Assembly: GCA_028673005.1 (NCBI GenBank)
Contig: CM054116.1
Location: forward strand, 18,981,840 to 19,045,839
From: Tanypteryx hageni
Taxonomy: Eukaryota; Arthropoda; Insecta; Odonata; Petaluridae
Direction: 5' to 3'
Length of the DNA stretch: 64,000 nt
Part shown: in pieces, positions 43,906-54,587 of the stretch
Numbering within the stretch: the first letter of the stretch is position 1
How the letters are laid out: each line of letters opens with the position of its first letter
Program-made: the position numbers and the translations under genes
Notes under the pieces: generated by a model
Databases searched by the model: none
Told to the model about the DNA's origin: nothing
The model's input: only the letters and a program-made list of their open reading frames with translations

Positions 43906-46900
43906 TACCTGCAACTATCGTAAACACTTTACCCTTAGTAATGTCTTACGTTAGATATTCTCCTTAATGCAGGTTTAATATTAACAAAACAATTCATAAA
44001 GAATGCATATCGTTATAATTTTAATGCAAGAAAGTCACTGTTAAAGAGAGCGATCAAGGCAGGAGAGAAATATAATCGTTAAGTATAGTCCTAAATCACG
44101 TTGTAGTAAATTAAAGGGAATTAAAAATTTTCATTTACCTTTTTCATCATATGTATTCATAAAAATATTTTATCGATTTACATATTTTTCATTTAGGGTT
44201 GAGCCATTTCGTTTTCTTGCCATACCTAGTTGCATTATATATTCCTAACAGATGTATTTCTTTTTCCATTAATAAATAATTATTATCATAAAAAACTGAT
44301 TTATTTCTTTAGTAAAGCAAGTAAAATAACCGTGTTTAGTTTTTTCTAAATTTACATATATAAAACAAAATTTGAGCATAAATATTACTTTAACAGATAA
44401 TTCTACAGATTTTTCTTTCTGATTCTACAGATATTTTAAGTTTTGGAAAGACAACACTGTTTCAATATCTAAATTATTCAGATCTGAAAAGAATTGTAAA
44501 ACCGAACAATAAAAAACCACTGAATGCTAAAAACAATTATATTCTTAAAAAGAGGAAATGCTCCTGCATAACCAGTTTTTAATTATCTGCGGAATTTCGT
44601 AAGACAGATAATGTATACAGCTCGTTTATTATAGTGAAAAGCTACAAAATACTTAATTCTATTTAAATCTTAGTGTGGAGCAGGTAAAGCAAATATCAGC
44701 ATTCAAGAAACAGTAAAATTGAATAAAAGACAGGGTATTGGATATTTTATTTATTTATTTTTACAGTATGAGCGCATTTCACAGTCTTTCAGTCACATTA
44801 AATATAATCCACATCTCTGACCAGGTAAGCTCAAGTATGGAGGCATTTCACACTTGATGTTTCTGAACCACAGGTGGCTAGAACTTAGGTAATGACTGCA
44901 CTGCATGCTACCAAAAACACAATTTTTAGTTTTTAACAAAAAGATATAAGTAAATTCAGCAAAACTTGTTCCAGCATAGCAGCAAACCTAACACTTGGGC
45001 TGCTTGGAGATTCTTTGAAATCATATATAGAGCAGGTTCTCAAAAGTTGACTTGCAATTGTCCTGGATATCCAGTTGAAAGACAACGTGTTGGCCTCTGT
45101 GGTCTTAGCATTATTGATTCAGGTAGGAGATTGAAGTTCCCTGGAGTTCAAGCATCCCTGTACATCCTGAATGTTTAATATTTCAGTGATGGATTACCCC
45201 TTTACCCTTCTATTTGAGCAGAATTCATCATAATATCTTAGCTGTTGCTCCTCAACAATGAAGTTTTTGTTATAAAATTAATTGAGACATTCTGAACCTG
45301 CAATAAAAGATTTATTATTATTTATTAATTCACAGACAAAAGGCTATTACAAAATAACATAAACATTTAAAAAAATAGTAGTAAAGTACTTGAAATAAGG
45401 TTCCCCAAAGAAAACACAGCAGGCCTGAATCCTGCGAAGGTAGGATTTTTTCCAAGGTGATCCGACCTCCTGTTTGTGTGGTTTGAGGAGCCCTCACTGG
45501 GATCCCCTCCTTCTCTGTGACTGTGTTCAGTGTGGAAGGAGCTATGGCTATAATAATCCAAGAAGAGGTTGATTAGCCAATAATACACACGCACATTTCG
45601 TTCATAATTAAGAAATTTCAAGTCCACTGCTTGACTATTTGATAGCATCATTTTTATGCATTTATCACAGATCTGCTCTGGAAATTAAGGAACGTTACAC
45701 ATTCAAACTGTTCTACTGTAGAATAATGAGGGCTTGTAAATAGCTATGGCCTTCACATTTACAGTTAAGTTAATCCCCTTAATATCTTGTCTTTTGTTGG
45801 CATCGTGAGAAAACTGTTCACTGAAATGAATGGATAAAGAGATAATAAATTTTGAAAGTCTGTCACCACCCATTAAATGATTTTTTTCCATCCTTTTATC
45901 TCATCAAGCAATATTTTCAATTAATTGATCAGAAATAATTTTTCCTGTTCTGCTGGGAGATTCGGAACACAAAAATGCTGCAATACATCAACACTTCCAC
46001 ATTTACAAACCCGTCAGCTTGTATTTTGTAGCACAATCAGAAATACATATATCTTAAATATTTGTTTAGACTTCTATGTAATTTTATAGCAGCTGCATTA
46101 TTTGACATTTATGAGGTTTTTGATTTGTCTAGGCAGTTATGCACAAGGTCCTACACACATAATATCGTCGTGTCTCCAGCTCATCTGAAAGTGCCTAAAC
46201 ATTAGTATCCCCCTAATATAGTTTACAGCACGACAAAGGCAGGTGAGTCAACATTACTGCGCAGAGTGAGAGAGAGAAATACACGTTACATTGCTGCCAA
46301 ACCGGCAGCCTGCATAAGCTTTTGCTCAGAAAGCAATGCATGATGCATGATATGCCACAGGCGCTCGCTGTTTGCTCTTGACAACTGGCAACATTGTAAC
46401 CTGCTGTACATGTTGAATCATCTGCATGCTCCATCTCGTTTTTGTACTACTGACAGTTTGGCACTCTTGGCAAACAATTTTTTGGCACTCTACTCCAATA
46501 TAAATGTGACTTAAAATCTAACAGTTGAAAATTACTTTTATTAGTAATTACACAATGATGTCTATAAGCACCGGTATTACTTAAATATAATATTAATTAA
46601 AGCTTGTTTTTATTATTAAATATTTTTTCATAATTACTAAAAACAATATCTTTCCACATTAAAAAGCTTTATGGTTAGTAACAGTGGTAAAAATGGGCAT
46701 TAAGATGATAATTTTTTAGCAAGAGATTAAGCAAATCATAACTTTAGGCTCATATTTTAGTTGGTACGCCAACATCTTCAGACCGCTAGTTCTTCTTATA
46801 CTTTTAGGATTGGGCTAGTGCACAGCATTGAAGAGGAATTGAAATCATTTTGAATATAAAGGTTTATACAACACAAATGCATGTAAAAAATATAGCAAAA

Positions 46901-47700
46901 TGAATCAATCAAAGATGAATGATAAGTATACATTACTTAAAGAAAAGAATACAGACACTCACATATACAGTGCTGTGAAATCAAATCATTGACTCTTCAT
47001 TACGCCTCTCAATCTTTGGCACCCTAGGCAGTTGCCTGTTTTGCAACCCTGTTCCGCTGGTCCCGAGTACCGATACACTTTATATATGATTTATCTTGCT
47101 TGTTTGTGCAAAACATTGTGCTTACTTACTTCGCTCTCCATTTTAGAACACCACCGTTTAAATCTCAATTGTAAAACAAGTAAATAAACACGAAAATTAT
47201 GCCGCAAATGTACAAACAGCACCCCAAAAGCTGCTGTAACAGACTGATGCTGAATGGCCAAGTGAAGGAGTGACGGAAACCAAGTGACATTCCATGCCTT
47301 CTGCGCATCCAGATGCCACCTGCCTTAGTTCATGCTACCAACTAGAGTATCCTCCTATATGAAATCTCATAAGTTAGAAGCAGATTTACTATAGTATAGA
47401 TATGCAGTGCAACACTTTGTACTACATTTTTGCCCAGGCATTCAAAACTAAACTTAATGAATGAGCTGTACTGGGAATATAAATCCTCTTGTCTTTATTA
47501 TTCCTATCCTGATTTACTCCCCAACATGTTTGATTCATTATTATCGTAATGATGTTCTCTAATATAGTTGAGTGATAATTTCACCTTATTCAGCTCCTTA
47601 AATAAAGAATCTATTAAAAAAGCAGCCCCACTGTCCATCGCAATGATGAGAGCCACTTGTTAGCTTCTGAGGGCGGGGAGACACGTTGGCCTTGGTGACC
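43906..47700. other. Gene-poor region
   Basis: Mostly AT-rich without recognised features. Exceptions: an open exon-like block at about 44976-45119 between TTGTTCCAG and GTAGGAG with no partner exon, and a 45 bp piece at 46168-46215 that matches the start of the ~780 bp repeat units in reverse (CTAAACATTAGTATCC). Confidence 0.4.
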
Positions 47701-47974
47701 TGCGTTGCCGACTTTCATTCGAGCACTGTCATTGGAGAAAGTAAATATTATCAACTGGAAATTTTATGCTACATAGATTATTCAAAATTTTCAATATTGA
47801 AATGTTAAAATTATTATATAATGAAAAGATTCATTCTTATTTGTCATATGGAATAATCTTTTGGGGTCATGATAAATATGCCAATAAAGTCTTCTTCCTG
47901 AAAAAAGCCGGCCATTAAAGCTCTCCTGGTAAACCATTGTATATTTCTTTAGGCATAATCACAATACCCCATAC

Positions 47975-48023
<49 letters not shown>

Positions 48024-48708
48024 TATGTATTTTTTAAATTGTTGTATATTTGTAAAACAAAACTCTTCACTGTTCCAATCTAATCAGAAGCTTTACAATT
48101 ATAATACAGGACACAAAGATGATGTTCATATCAAGGATTATAGGCTATCAACAATGCCACCTCAGTGCCTTATAACAAGTTACCTTGTAATGTTAAATGT
48201 TATTCAAGTAATCCTATCATTAGAAAAGATTCAAATGTTGATTGTTAAATAATAATTTTTATAGTGTTCAAGAATTTCTAAGTTCATGAACTGATTTATT
48301 CTGTAGCAATGTACTATTGCTGATATGTACCTGCTCCATGCCTATTTGAGACCTACAGTGTTATTAAAATTATTATTATTATTATAACCTATAATGCTAA
48401 ATGGAAATTATGAAATGCTTAAAATCTAAAAAAATGACATTCTTTCATAATAGTTTATTTAGATTATAAAAATTAATGTCTTACTATCATGACATTATTA
48501 TAAAATGAAAGCTATATCTTCATATACATGTTGCTCAGGTTCTATGCAGGCCATAAATTGATCTGAGGATCGTTTTACCAAACAAGTCTACATTTCTGTA
48601 GGTTGGAGTAATTACACACTGTCAATGTGATACAGCGTAATACAACAATACAAAAATTATATTACTGATATATATCTTAAGTATGTATGTACGTAAGTAG
48701 AATATAGC
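47701..48708. other. No gene recognised; (AT)n microsatellite at 47982-48018
   Basis: AT-rich interval ending at the start of the segmental duplication. The only distinct feature is the ~18-repeat AT run. Confidence 0.5.
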
Positions 48709-51700
48709 TTCACTTAGCTATTTTTCCATGAGTAATTTATGTTATACAAAAATTTCACAATTGATATTATAACAATTTGTTAATTACCTTAATTTGGTAT
48801 TTATATAGAATGGAATGTTATAAAAAACACAGACGTGATTTAAACTAAATTTCTTATGGTCGCCATTACATAAGCTATATCGGTCGTGTAAGGTTATCTG
48901 GTGCAAAATAACTATAGGCAGGCCCTATGAAAATGTGTGGGGGGGGGGCATTTGGCCTCAAGCTTAAGGGCCCCTCAAATTTTGGCAGTTTTTCAGAGAT
49001 GGAATTATGCACAGGCACTATCTGGGGGGCTTGTCGAAAAGAGGGCCCTTGTTCTTCTTCCATTCAGAAAAGATGAAGTGACATCGAACGTAACTTACAA
49101 TTTGATTTTTAATCGATAATTAATAAATTTACATAAACAAAAGCTAGAAAAGCATATCATAAATAAAAATTATTCAAATAAGCACTGTCACCAATATATT
49201 TTTTCGGATCATATCTTTTCTTTAGGAGGTCAGAAGATTTTACGAACGAGTGCTACATAGTGCAAGCTTGACGCTCCTACCCCCAGTGTAATCCGCTGTA
49301 ACCTTTCAGCGAACCCTGACCACCAAAGTGGGTTACATAATGCCTAACATTTTTATATTTATTACGGCGAGGGGCCTCAAAATCTGGATGTAGCTCGGAC
49401 CTCTCTGAGTCTCACTGGTGGCCTGACTACAGGTTATTTGATATTAAAATTGTATTGCTTAAAAATATACGAAAATCTGTATATAATTTTTTATGGTGCG
49501 TAGAAAAAGGGCAACTTTTAAAAACTACTAGAAAATCTATCAAATTTTCATTGATATCGCCAGAAATTCTAATATACCATTAGATAGAATATTCGCTTAC
49601 CAGATGGTAGGCTCATTCTACCAGATCTACCAGATCAAGTAGATATTCCAATAAGTCCGCAACGCTGGACGCCGATGCGGGAGGCTGTGATACCTCCACG
49701 CCCTCCACTTCCCTCGCGTCGCCCTTCGCTGCGGCGCTCGAGTTGGCGGCGTTTATGGCCGCCACCCCCACTCCCCCTCCGCCCACCTCCTCCTCCGCAT
49801 CAGCTTCGCCTACCGCCGGAGAAACGCTCAGGACCTCCACCTGAACAGGAAAGACAGAGATAGAGAGAGAAAATAAATGAGTATCTCCCTCGATATAAAT
49901 GATCGTTTATTAAATTCTACAGCTTAGAAATTCAGCTTCTTTTAACGTTCATCGAAGATTTTTCTTTTAAGGCCTTCGTGCCAACTCATAAAAAAAACGA
50001 CGCAATAAACATTGCACAAAATTTCTCATATACGCATATACGTTTGGTCCACTGAGTACGCATATAAAAGAAAATCGCTCATAAATCAATGTTAAGCATG
50101 GTTTAGCGTATATTTTAATGCCACCGTTCGATATTTAGTATTTTTTGGGATATATGGCTTCGTTAGTATTATTTGTGACACAAGACTGTACGATAAGGTG
50201 GATGTAATCGAAATCCTTGTAGCAATTGTTGAGTAAATCTTTAAAAATATCCTACAAAAAAGTACACTTATTTGTTGCGCAATATAGTTCATCTCTTCAG
50301 AATGTCTTTTATGAACGACATTATCCACTAATATGAGATACAATTCGATTTAGTTTAACCGTAAGGCTATAGTAAGATTTTGTTTTAAAATATCGAAAAT
50401 AAAGTACCCTTAATTGTTGCGAAATATCGTTCATGTCTTCAGAATGTCTTTTATGAATGATATCATCAACTAATTTCAGATATCATTCGATTTAGTTTAA
50501 CCGTAATGCTGTAGTAAGATTTTGAGTGGTTCTCGGCGAAGGCGTGGCGTCATACGGCTTAGGTAAGGTCGCTTAGCGTAGATTGTAATGTCACTGGAAG
50601 GCATATAGTGACTGTAAGAGTCATATGGATTACGCAGTATTAATTGTGACATCAGGATCTACAATTGGATAGATTTTAATAAAATTCCCTCCAGCCATTT
50701 CTGAGTAAATAAAATGTTTCTAAAAATCGTGATGAATAAACTACCATTTATTTTTGTGCAATGTCACTTTTCTGAAAATGGGGTCTGCAAAAGATTATAT
50801 ACTGCCCAAATACGAGATATGATACGATTTTATGTACGCGTTTGGGCTCTAGAACAGCGAACAGACCGACCGACAGACAGACAGAGGGGCAGACGGCATG
50901 GCGAAACCACGGCAGTATATTATAGATAATGGTTGAATGACATAGTAGATACAAAAAACCGTATTAGAAGTGCTTTAATCGGATATAATAATGCTGACGG
51001 GCAGGGGCGAATATAGGGCCAGGCGATCTAGGCGGCCGCCTAGGACAGACGTCGGCAACCTTTCTCACGAGAAGAGACACTTTTTCAAGTAATGAATAAC
51101 GCGTAACATAAGAAGAGCAGCGTTTATTGGCGGATCCACGGGGGATGACGGGGGCGATCATCCACCCCATCCCCCATTAGTCTTGCCGTCGTTTCACGTT
51201 TTGCGACTATAACTGTTAAAAAAACGGTTCTTCTAATAATAGGCCCATCTTTTTATTTTTCCGCAATTTTTATTAAGATTATTAACGAAGCCAATTTAGT
51301 TTTAGTTTTAACCCATATCTGTCCAGAGGCAACATTTGTTACCAAGCAATTTAGAATTATTCTTCTTTTCATTAGAGCGACCTGAAAATGTAGTTATATT
51401 TTTTATAATCTCAATTTATTCTATAATAAATATTCAATGCCCGCGTTATTTTTGTTTCCATACCGTTTAAACAAAAATTTCAAATGTTTCTTTATGTTCG
51501 TCCATTTCTATTGGCCTCTTGTCATCTTTCTACCCTAAGTAGAATATAATTTCCGTAAAAGTTTTATTATAATCTCTCTCTCTCTCCTTCTATTTGTAAA
51601 TTCTACATTGTGTAAGAGTTAACATGAAAAAATAACGATCTAGAAATATTTTTTTCACCACCGTAGTTGGACAACAAACTAAGGTGGCAACAAATGTTGC

Positions 51701-51741
51701 CACTGGGCAGATAAGATTTCCCTTTTAGGTATACTAATCAC
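48709..51741. repeat. Segmental duplication, copy 2
   Basis: Copy of 28366-31223 (see there). Longer in the middle, where it keeps a GC-rich exon-like block and about 510 bp lost from copy 1. Ends at CTAATCAC (51734-51741), which here is followed by the hAT copy A and in copy 1 (31216-31223) by ATATTTTGCC. Confidence 0.92.
49610..49841 (-). other. GC-rich exon-like block with splice sites
   Basis: Minus strand: TCTGTCTTTCCTGTTCAG is a strong acceptor at 49842 upward, followed by an open frame VEVLSVSPAVGEADAEEEVG continuing with Ala/Gly/Glu-rich sequence and ending ASSVADLLEYLLDLVDLVE and stop; GTAAGC lies 18 bp beyond the stop. The duplicate at 29620-29745 keeps the frame for about 40 codons with two substitutions. 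Could be a captured exon of a host gene. No family recognised. Confidence 0.35.
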
Positions 51742-52107
51742 TAGACCGCGGATCTTTAGGTAAAAACCTATTTTTTTCCTGAGTAGATATCTAAATATAC
51801 AATTGTATATATACGTTTCATGAATAATTAACCCCGAAAACGTATATTTTATAGTGCCTAAAAATGCCTATTTTGACATTAATGTCTAAAGATGCCTATT
51901 TCGACGTTAATGCTTATTTTTGTCATTTTCATGCAAAAAAGCCTAAAAAGGGCTAATTTTCTAAAATAATCGACTATAAAAGCAGATTTTGGTATTATTC
52001 ATATTTTTTAAACTGACTGTGCAATGTTCAGTCATTGGTTGTAAATGTCCTTCGCACCACGGTCACGATCAAGTGGCGAACAGCAGCTCGGACCTGTCTC
52101 GCGTTCG

Positions 52108-52236
52108 GCGGGGTTATTCTGTTTCCCAGTGTCACGTGATACGACAATGTAACAATGCCTTTAATCTGATGTTGCGTTTATTCCTCGTTGTTACATTGTC
52201 ATATCGTGCGACACGGGAAAACGAGAATAACCCCGC
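52108..52236. repeat. 129-bp imperfect inverted repeat in the hAT 5' region
   Basis: Arms GCGGGGTTATTCT...CAATGTAACAA (about 48 bp) and their near-complement TTGTTACATTG...AATAACCCCGC surround about 30 bp. Present in copies A, B and C. It lies in the transcript leader 65 bp before the proposed ATG; it may be a nested foldback MITE or a regulatory hairpin. Confidence 0.8.
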
Positions 52237-52300
52237 AGTCCATCTCCAGACTGCAGAGGGTAAAGGTGAGAAGTGTGAACGTGAAAATTGTGAAAGTGCA

Positions 52301-54046
52301 ATGCCTAAATTATCAAGTTCGAAAGCTTATTTAATACGTCAGTGGTTACAAGAGTTCCCGTACTTCACAACGGATGGAAAACTATCTTCTGTCAAGCATG
52401 CAACAAGGAGGTAAGTACATTATAATGCTGGCTTGCAACGAATTATTGGCCGTGAATTGCTTGTCATCTTTGAGGCAAAAACCATCCACATCTTTTGTTT
52501 ATACGAGCCATTTTATGGTAACTATAGAAGTGGTTATTCAAAATGTCCAGCAATCCAGCTGCGGACCTTCGTAGCTGTAAAGTAAATTTTATATTTTTGT
52601 CCCATTTCCATATTTATTAGATTATTTCCGTATTTTTAAGGTTAATTATTTCTTCATAATTTTTCTTTGTAGGTTTCAAGTGATAAAAAATCCCACCTAA
52701 CTCAGCACATCCAAGGAGTGCTACATAAGGCAAATGTTGAACGCAAATCTAAGATGAAACAAATGCTTTTAACAAAAACTTCTGAGGGATCCAGCAAGAA
52801 GAATCAGTTTTATGCAGATTTGTGTCACGCAATTGTGGCAGCCAACATTCCATTCAGAACACTGGAAAATCCAACATTCAAGGAGTTCCTAGAACGATAC
52901 TGCCATCAGTCGGTACCTTCCGAGTCAACGCTACGCAAGAATTACGTGCAACCCACGTACGATGACGCAATGCGCAGGATACGGGAGGACATTGGAGATT
53001 CACATATTTGGATATCGGTCGATGAAACCACTGATGCTCTTGGCAGATACATGGCCAACTTGGTTGTTGGGAAATTGGACCCAGATGCGCCATCCAGAGC
53101 CTACCTCATCTGCACGAAGCAACTTGCCAAAACAAACCAGGAAACAATAGCACACTTCGTGAACAACGGACTGAAAATGCTGTATCCCAAAAATCTAGGC
53201 GAAGAGAAAGTGCTGCTCCTATACACAGACGCTGCATCGTACATGGTTGCTGCCATGCAGTTGCTCAAGGTGTTCTATCCCTCCCTTGTGCATGTGACAT
53301 GCCTTGCCCATGGTTTGAACCGCGTAGCAGAGCAAATAAGACTGGAATTCCCCAAGGTGAACAAATTGATCTCCACCGTGAAGAAGGTCTTCGTCAAGGC
53401 ACCAACAAGAATACAGGCTTTTCGAGAAAAACTGCCCGATGTCCCTCTGACACCTGAGCCTGTGCTCACCCGCTGGGGCACATGGCTGAAAGCAGCTGAA
53501 TATTACAGCGAGCATATCCTTCATGTCAAGGAAGTTGTGACAAATCTAGCCGAGGATGCTGCCTGCGTCACTTCGGCAAAAATGTTGCTAGATGATCCCT
53601 CCATTCCCAAGGATTTGGCGTATATTAGATCCCACTATACATCCCTTGTGCAGATTATTGCTGAATTAGAGGGCTCAGGAAAACCCATCTACGAAAAAAC
53701 TGCTATGCTGAATGAAGTGAAACAAAAAATAAAGGAAGCTCCAGGTGAAGTGGGGGAAAAAGTAAAAGCAAAACTAGAAAAGTTGCTACAAAAGAACTCA
53801 GGACTGCAGAGCCTATGTACAGCAGCAGATATACTGGCAGGAAAATCCAGTGAAGTTGAGTGCAAAATTCCATTTCAACATGTGCCCAAGTTGAAGTTCG
53901 CCCCCGTCACGTCAGTTGATGTCGAACGTTCTTTTTCTGCTTACAAAATGATATTAACTGACAAACGCCATAGTTTTGTGGTAGAAAACTTAGAAAAGGT
54001 GCTTGTTATTTATTGTGAGGCCAATTACGGGAAATTTGTGAAATAA
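52301..54046 (+). pseudogene. hAT transposase A, two exons, one shared frameshift
   Basis: Exon 1 is 52301-52410 (ATG after AGTGCA), donor GTAAGT; exon 2 is 52673-54046, acceptor TTTTTCTTTGTAG. Exon 1 would end IFCQACNKE and exon 2 begins VSSDKKSHLTQHIQGVLHK, giving a C-x2-C...H-x4/5-H zinc finger of BED/C2H2 type split by the intron. One base is missing in the GGAAAACT run (about 52378), so the frame fails; allowing for it the protein is 494 residues. Landmarks: WISVDETTDALGRYM (first Asp), LLLYTDAASYMVAAM (second Asp), VTCLAHGLNRV (C-x2-H), LTRWGTWLKAAEYY, and SVDVERSFSAYK (Glu). Exon 2 is fully open. The family is a hAT lineage often annotated as CGG-repeat-binding-protein-like in arthropods. 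Confidence 0.92.
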
Positions 54047-54490
54047 ACACAAAGAGGTGACAAATTCATTATGGGAATTTCGAATGAAACACGTTGTCAA
54101 ACACTCTGCGTAGTACTTAAATGTATACTTGAATAGTGTTTTCAGTCAGTATTACTATATGTAATGTAGATAGTATTTTCTCGGTAACGCATGGGATATT
54201 AACCATAAGAAAAAGTTTCAATGCATAGTAGTAAAATATTTTTGTTCTTTGAAAACACAAATCAATAAAGTTTCATTGACGGGCAATTTTTGCGTGCGTG
54301 CATGTTTCAGTCTTTTTTCGTGAATTAAAGTTGATAGTTGACAGAAATGATGTTGTGTTTTACTGGACATAGTTTTTGGAAGTAGTTTTTAGAGCCTATT
54401 TTACGTTTTATAAAGCCTAATTAAGGCACTTAAAGAGCCTATTTTAGTCGCCTAAAACTTAATTTTTAGAACCTAAAAATCCGCGGTCTA

Positions 54491-54552
54491 GTGATAAGGA
54501 ATTCGTCGTAATATAATTGTTTTCATTTTGTACATAAAAAACATACCCATAA

Positions 54553-54587
<35 letters not shown>

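Larger units (their letters stand above)
51742..54490 (+). mobile_element. hAT copy A, full length (2.75 kb)
   Basis: Inverted ends TAGACCGCGGATCTTTAGGT (51742) and ACCTAAAAATCCGCGGTCTA (54490). Subterminal GCCTA/TAGGC motifs recur at both ends (for example GCCTATTTTGAC, GCCTATTTCGAC, GAGCCTATTTTA twice), a likely array of transposase-binding sites. The left 8 bp CTAATCAC is the target sequence seen empty at 31216-31223, but the right flank is GTGATAAG and not CTAATCAC, so the two flanks do not come from one simple insertion. Confidence 0.93.

Noticed and set aside
44976..45120. Exon-like open block between TTGTTCCAG and GTAGGAG
   Set aside because: Open in one frame but with a more protein-like alternative frame containing a stop, and no partner exon could be found.
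52878..53524. Antisense frames of 71-101 codons over the hAT transposase
   Set aside because: Shadows of the transposase reading frame, equally present in all three copies.
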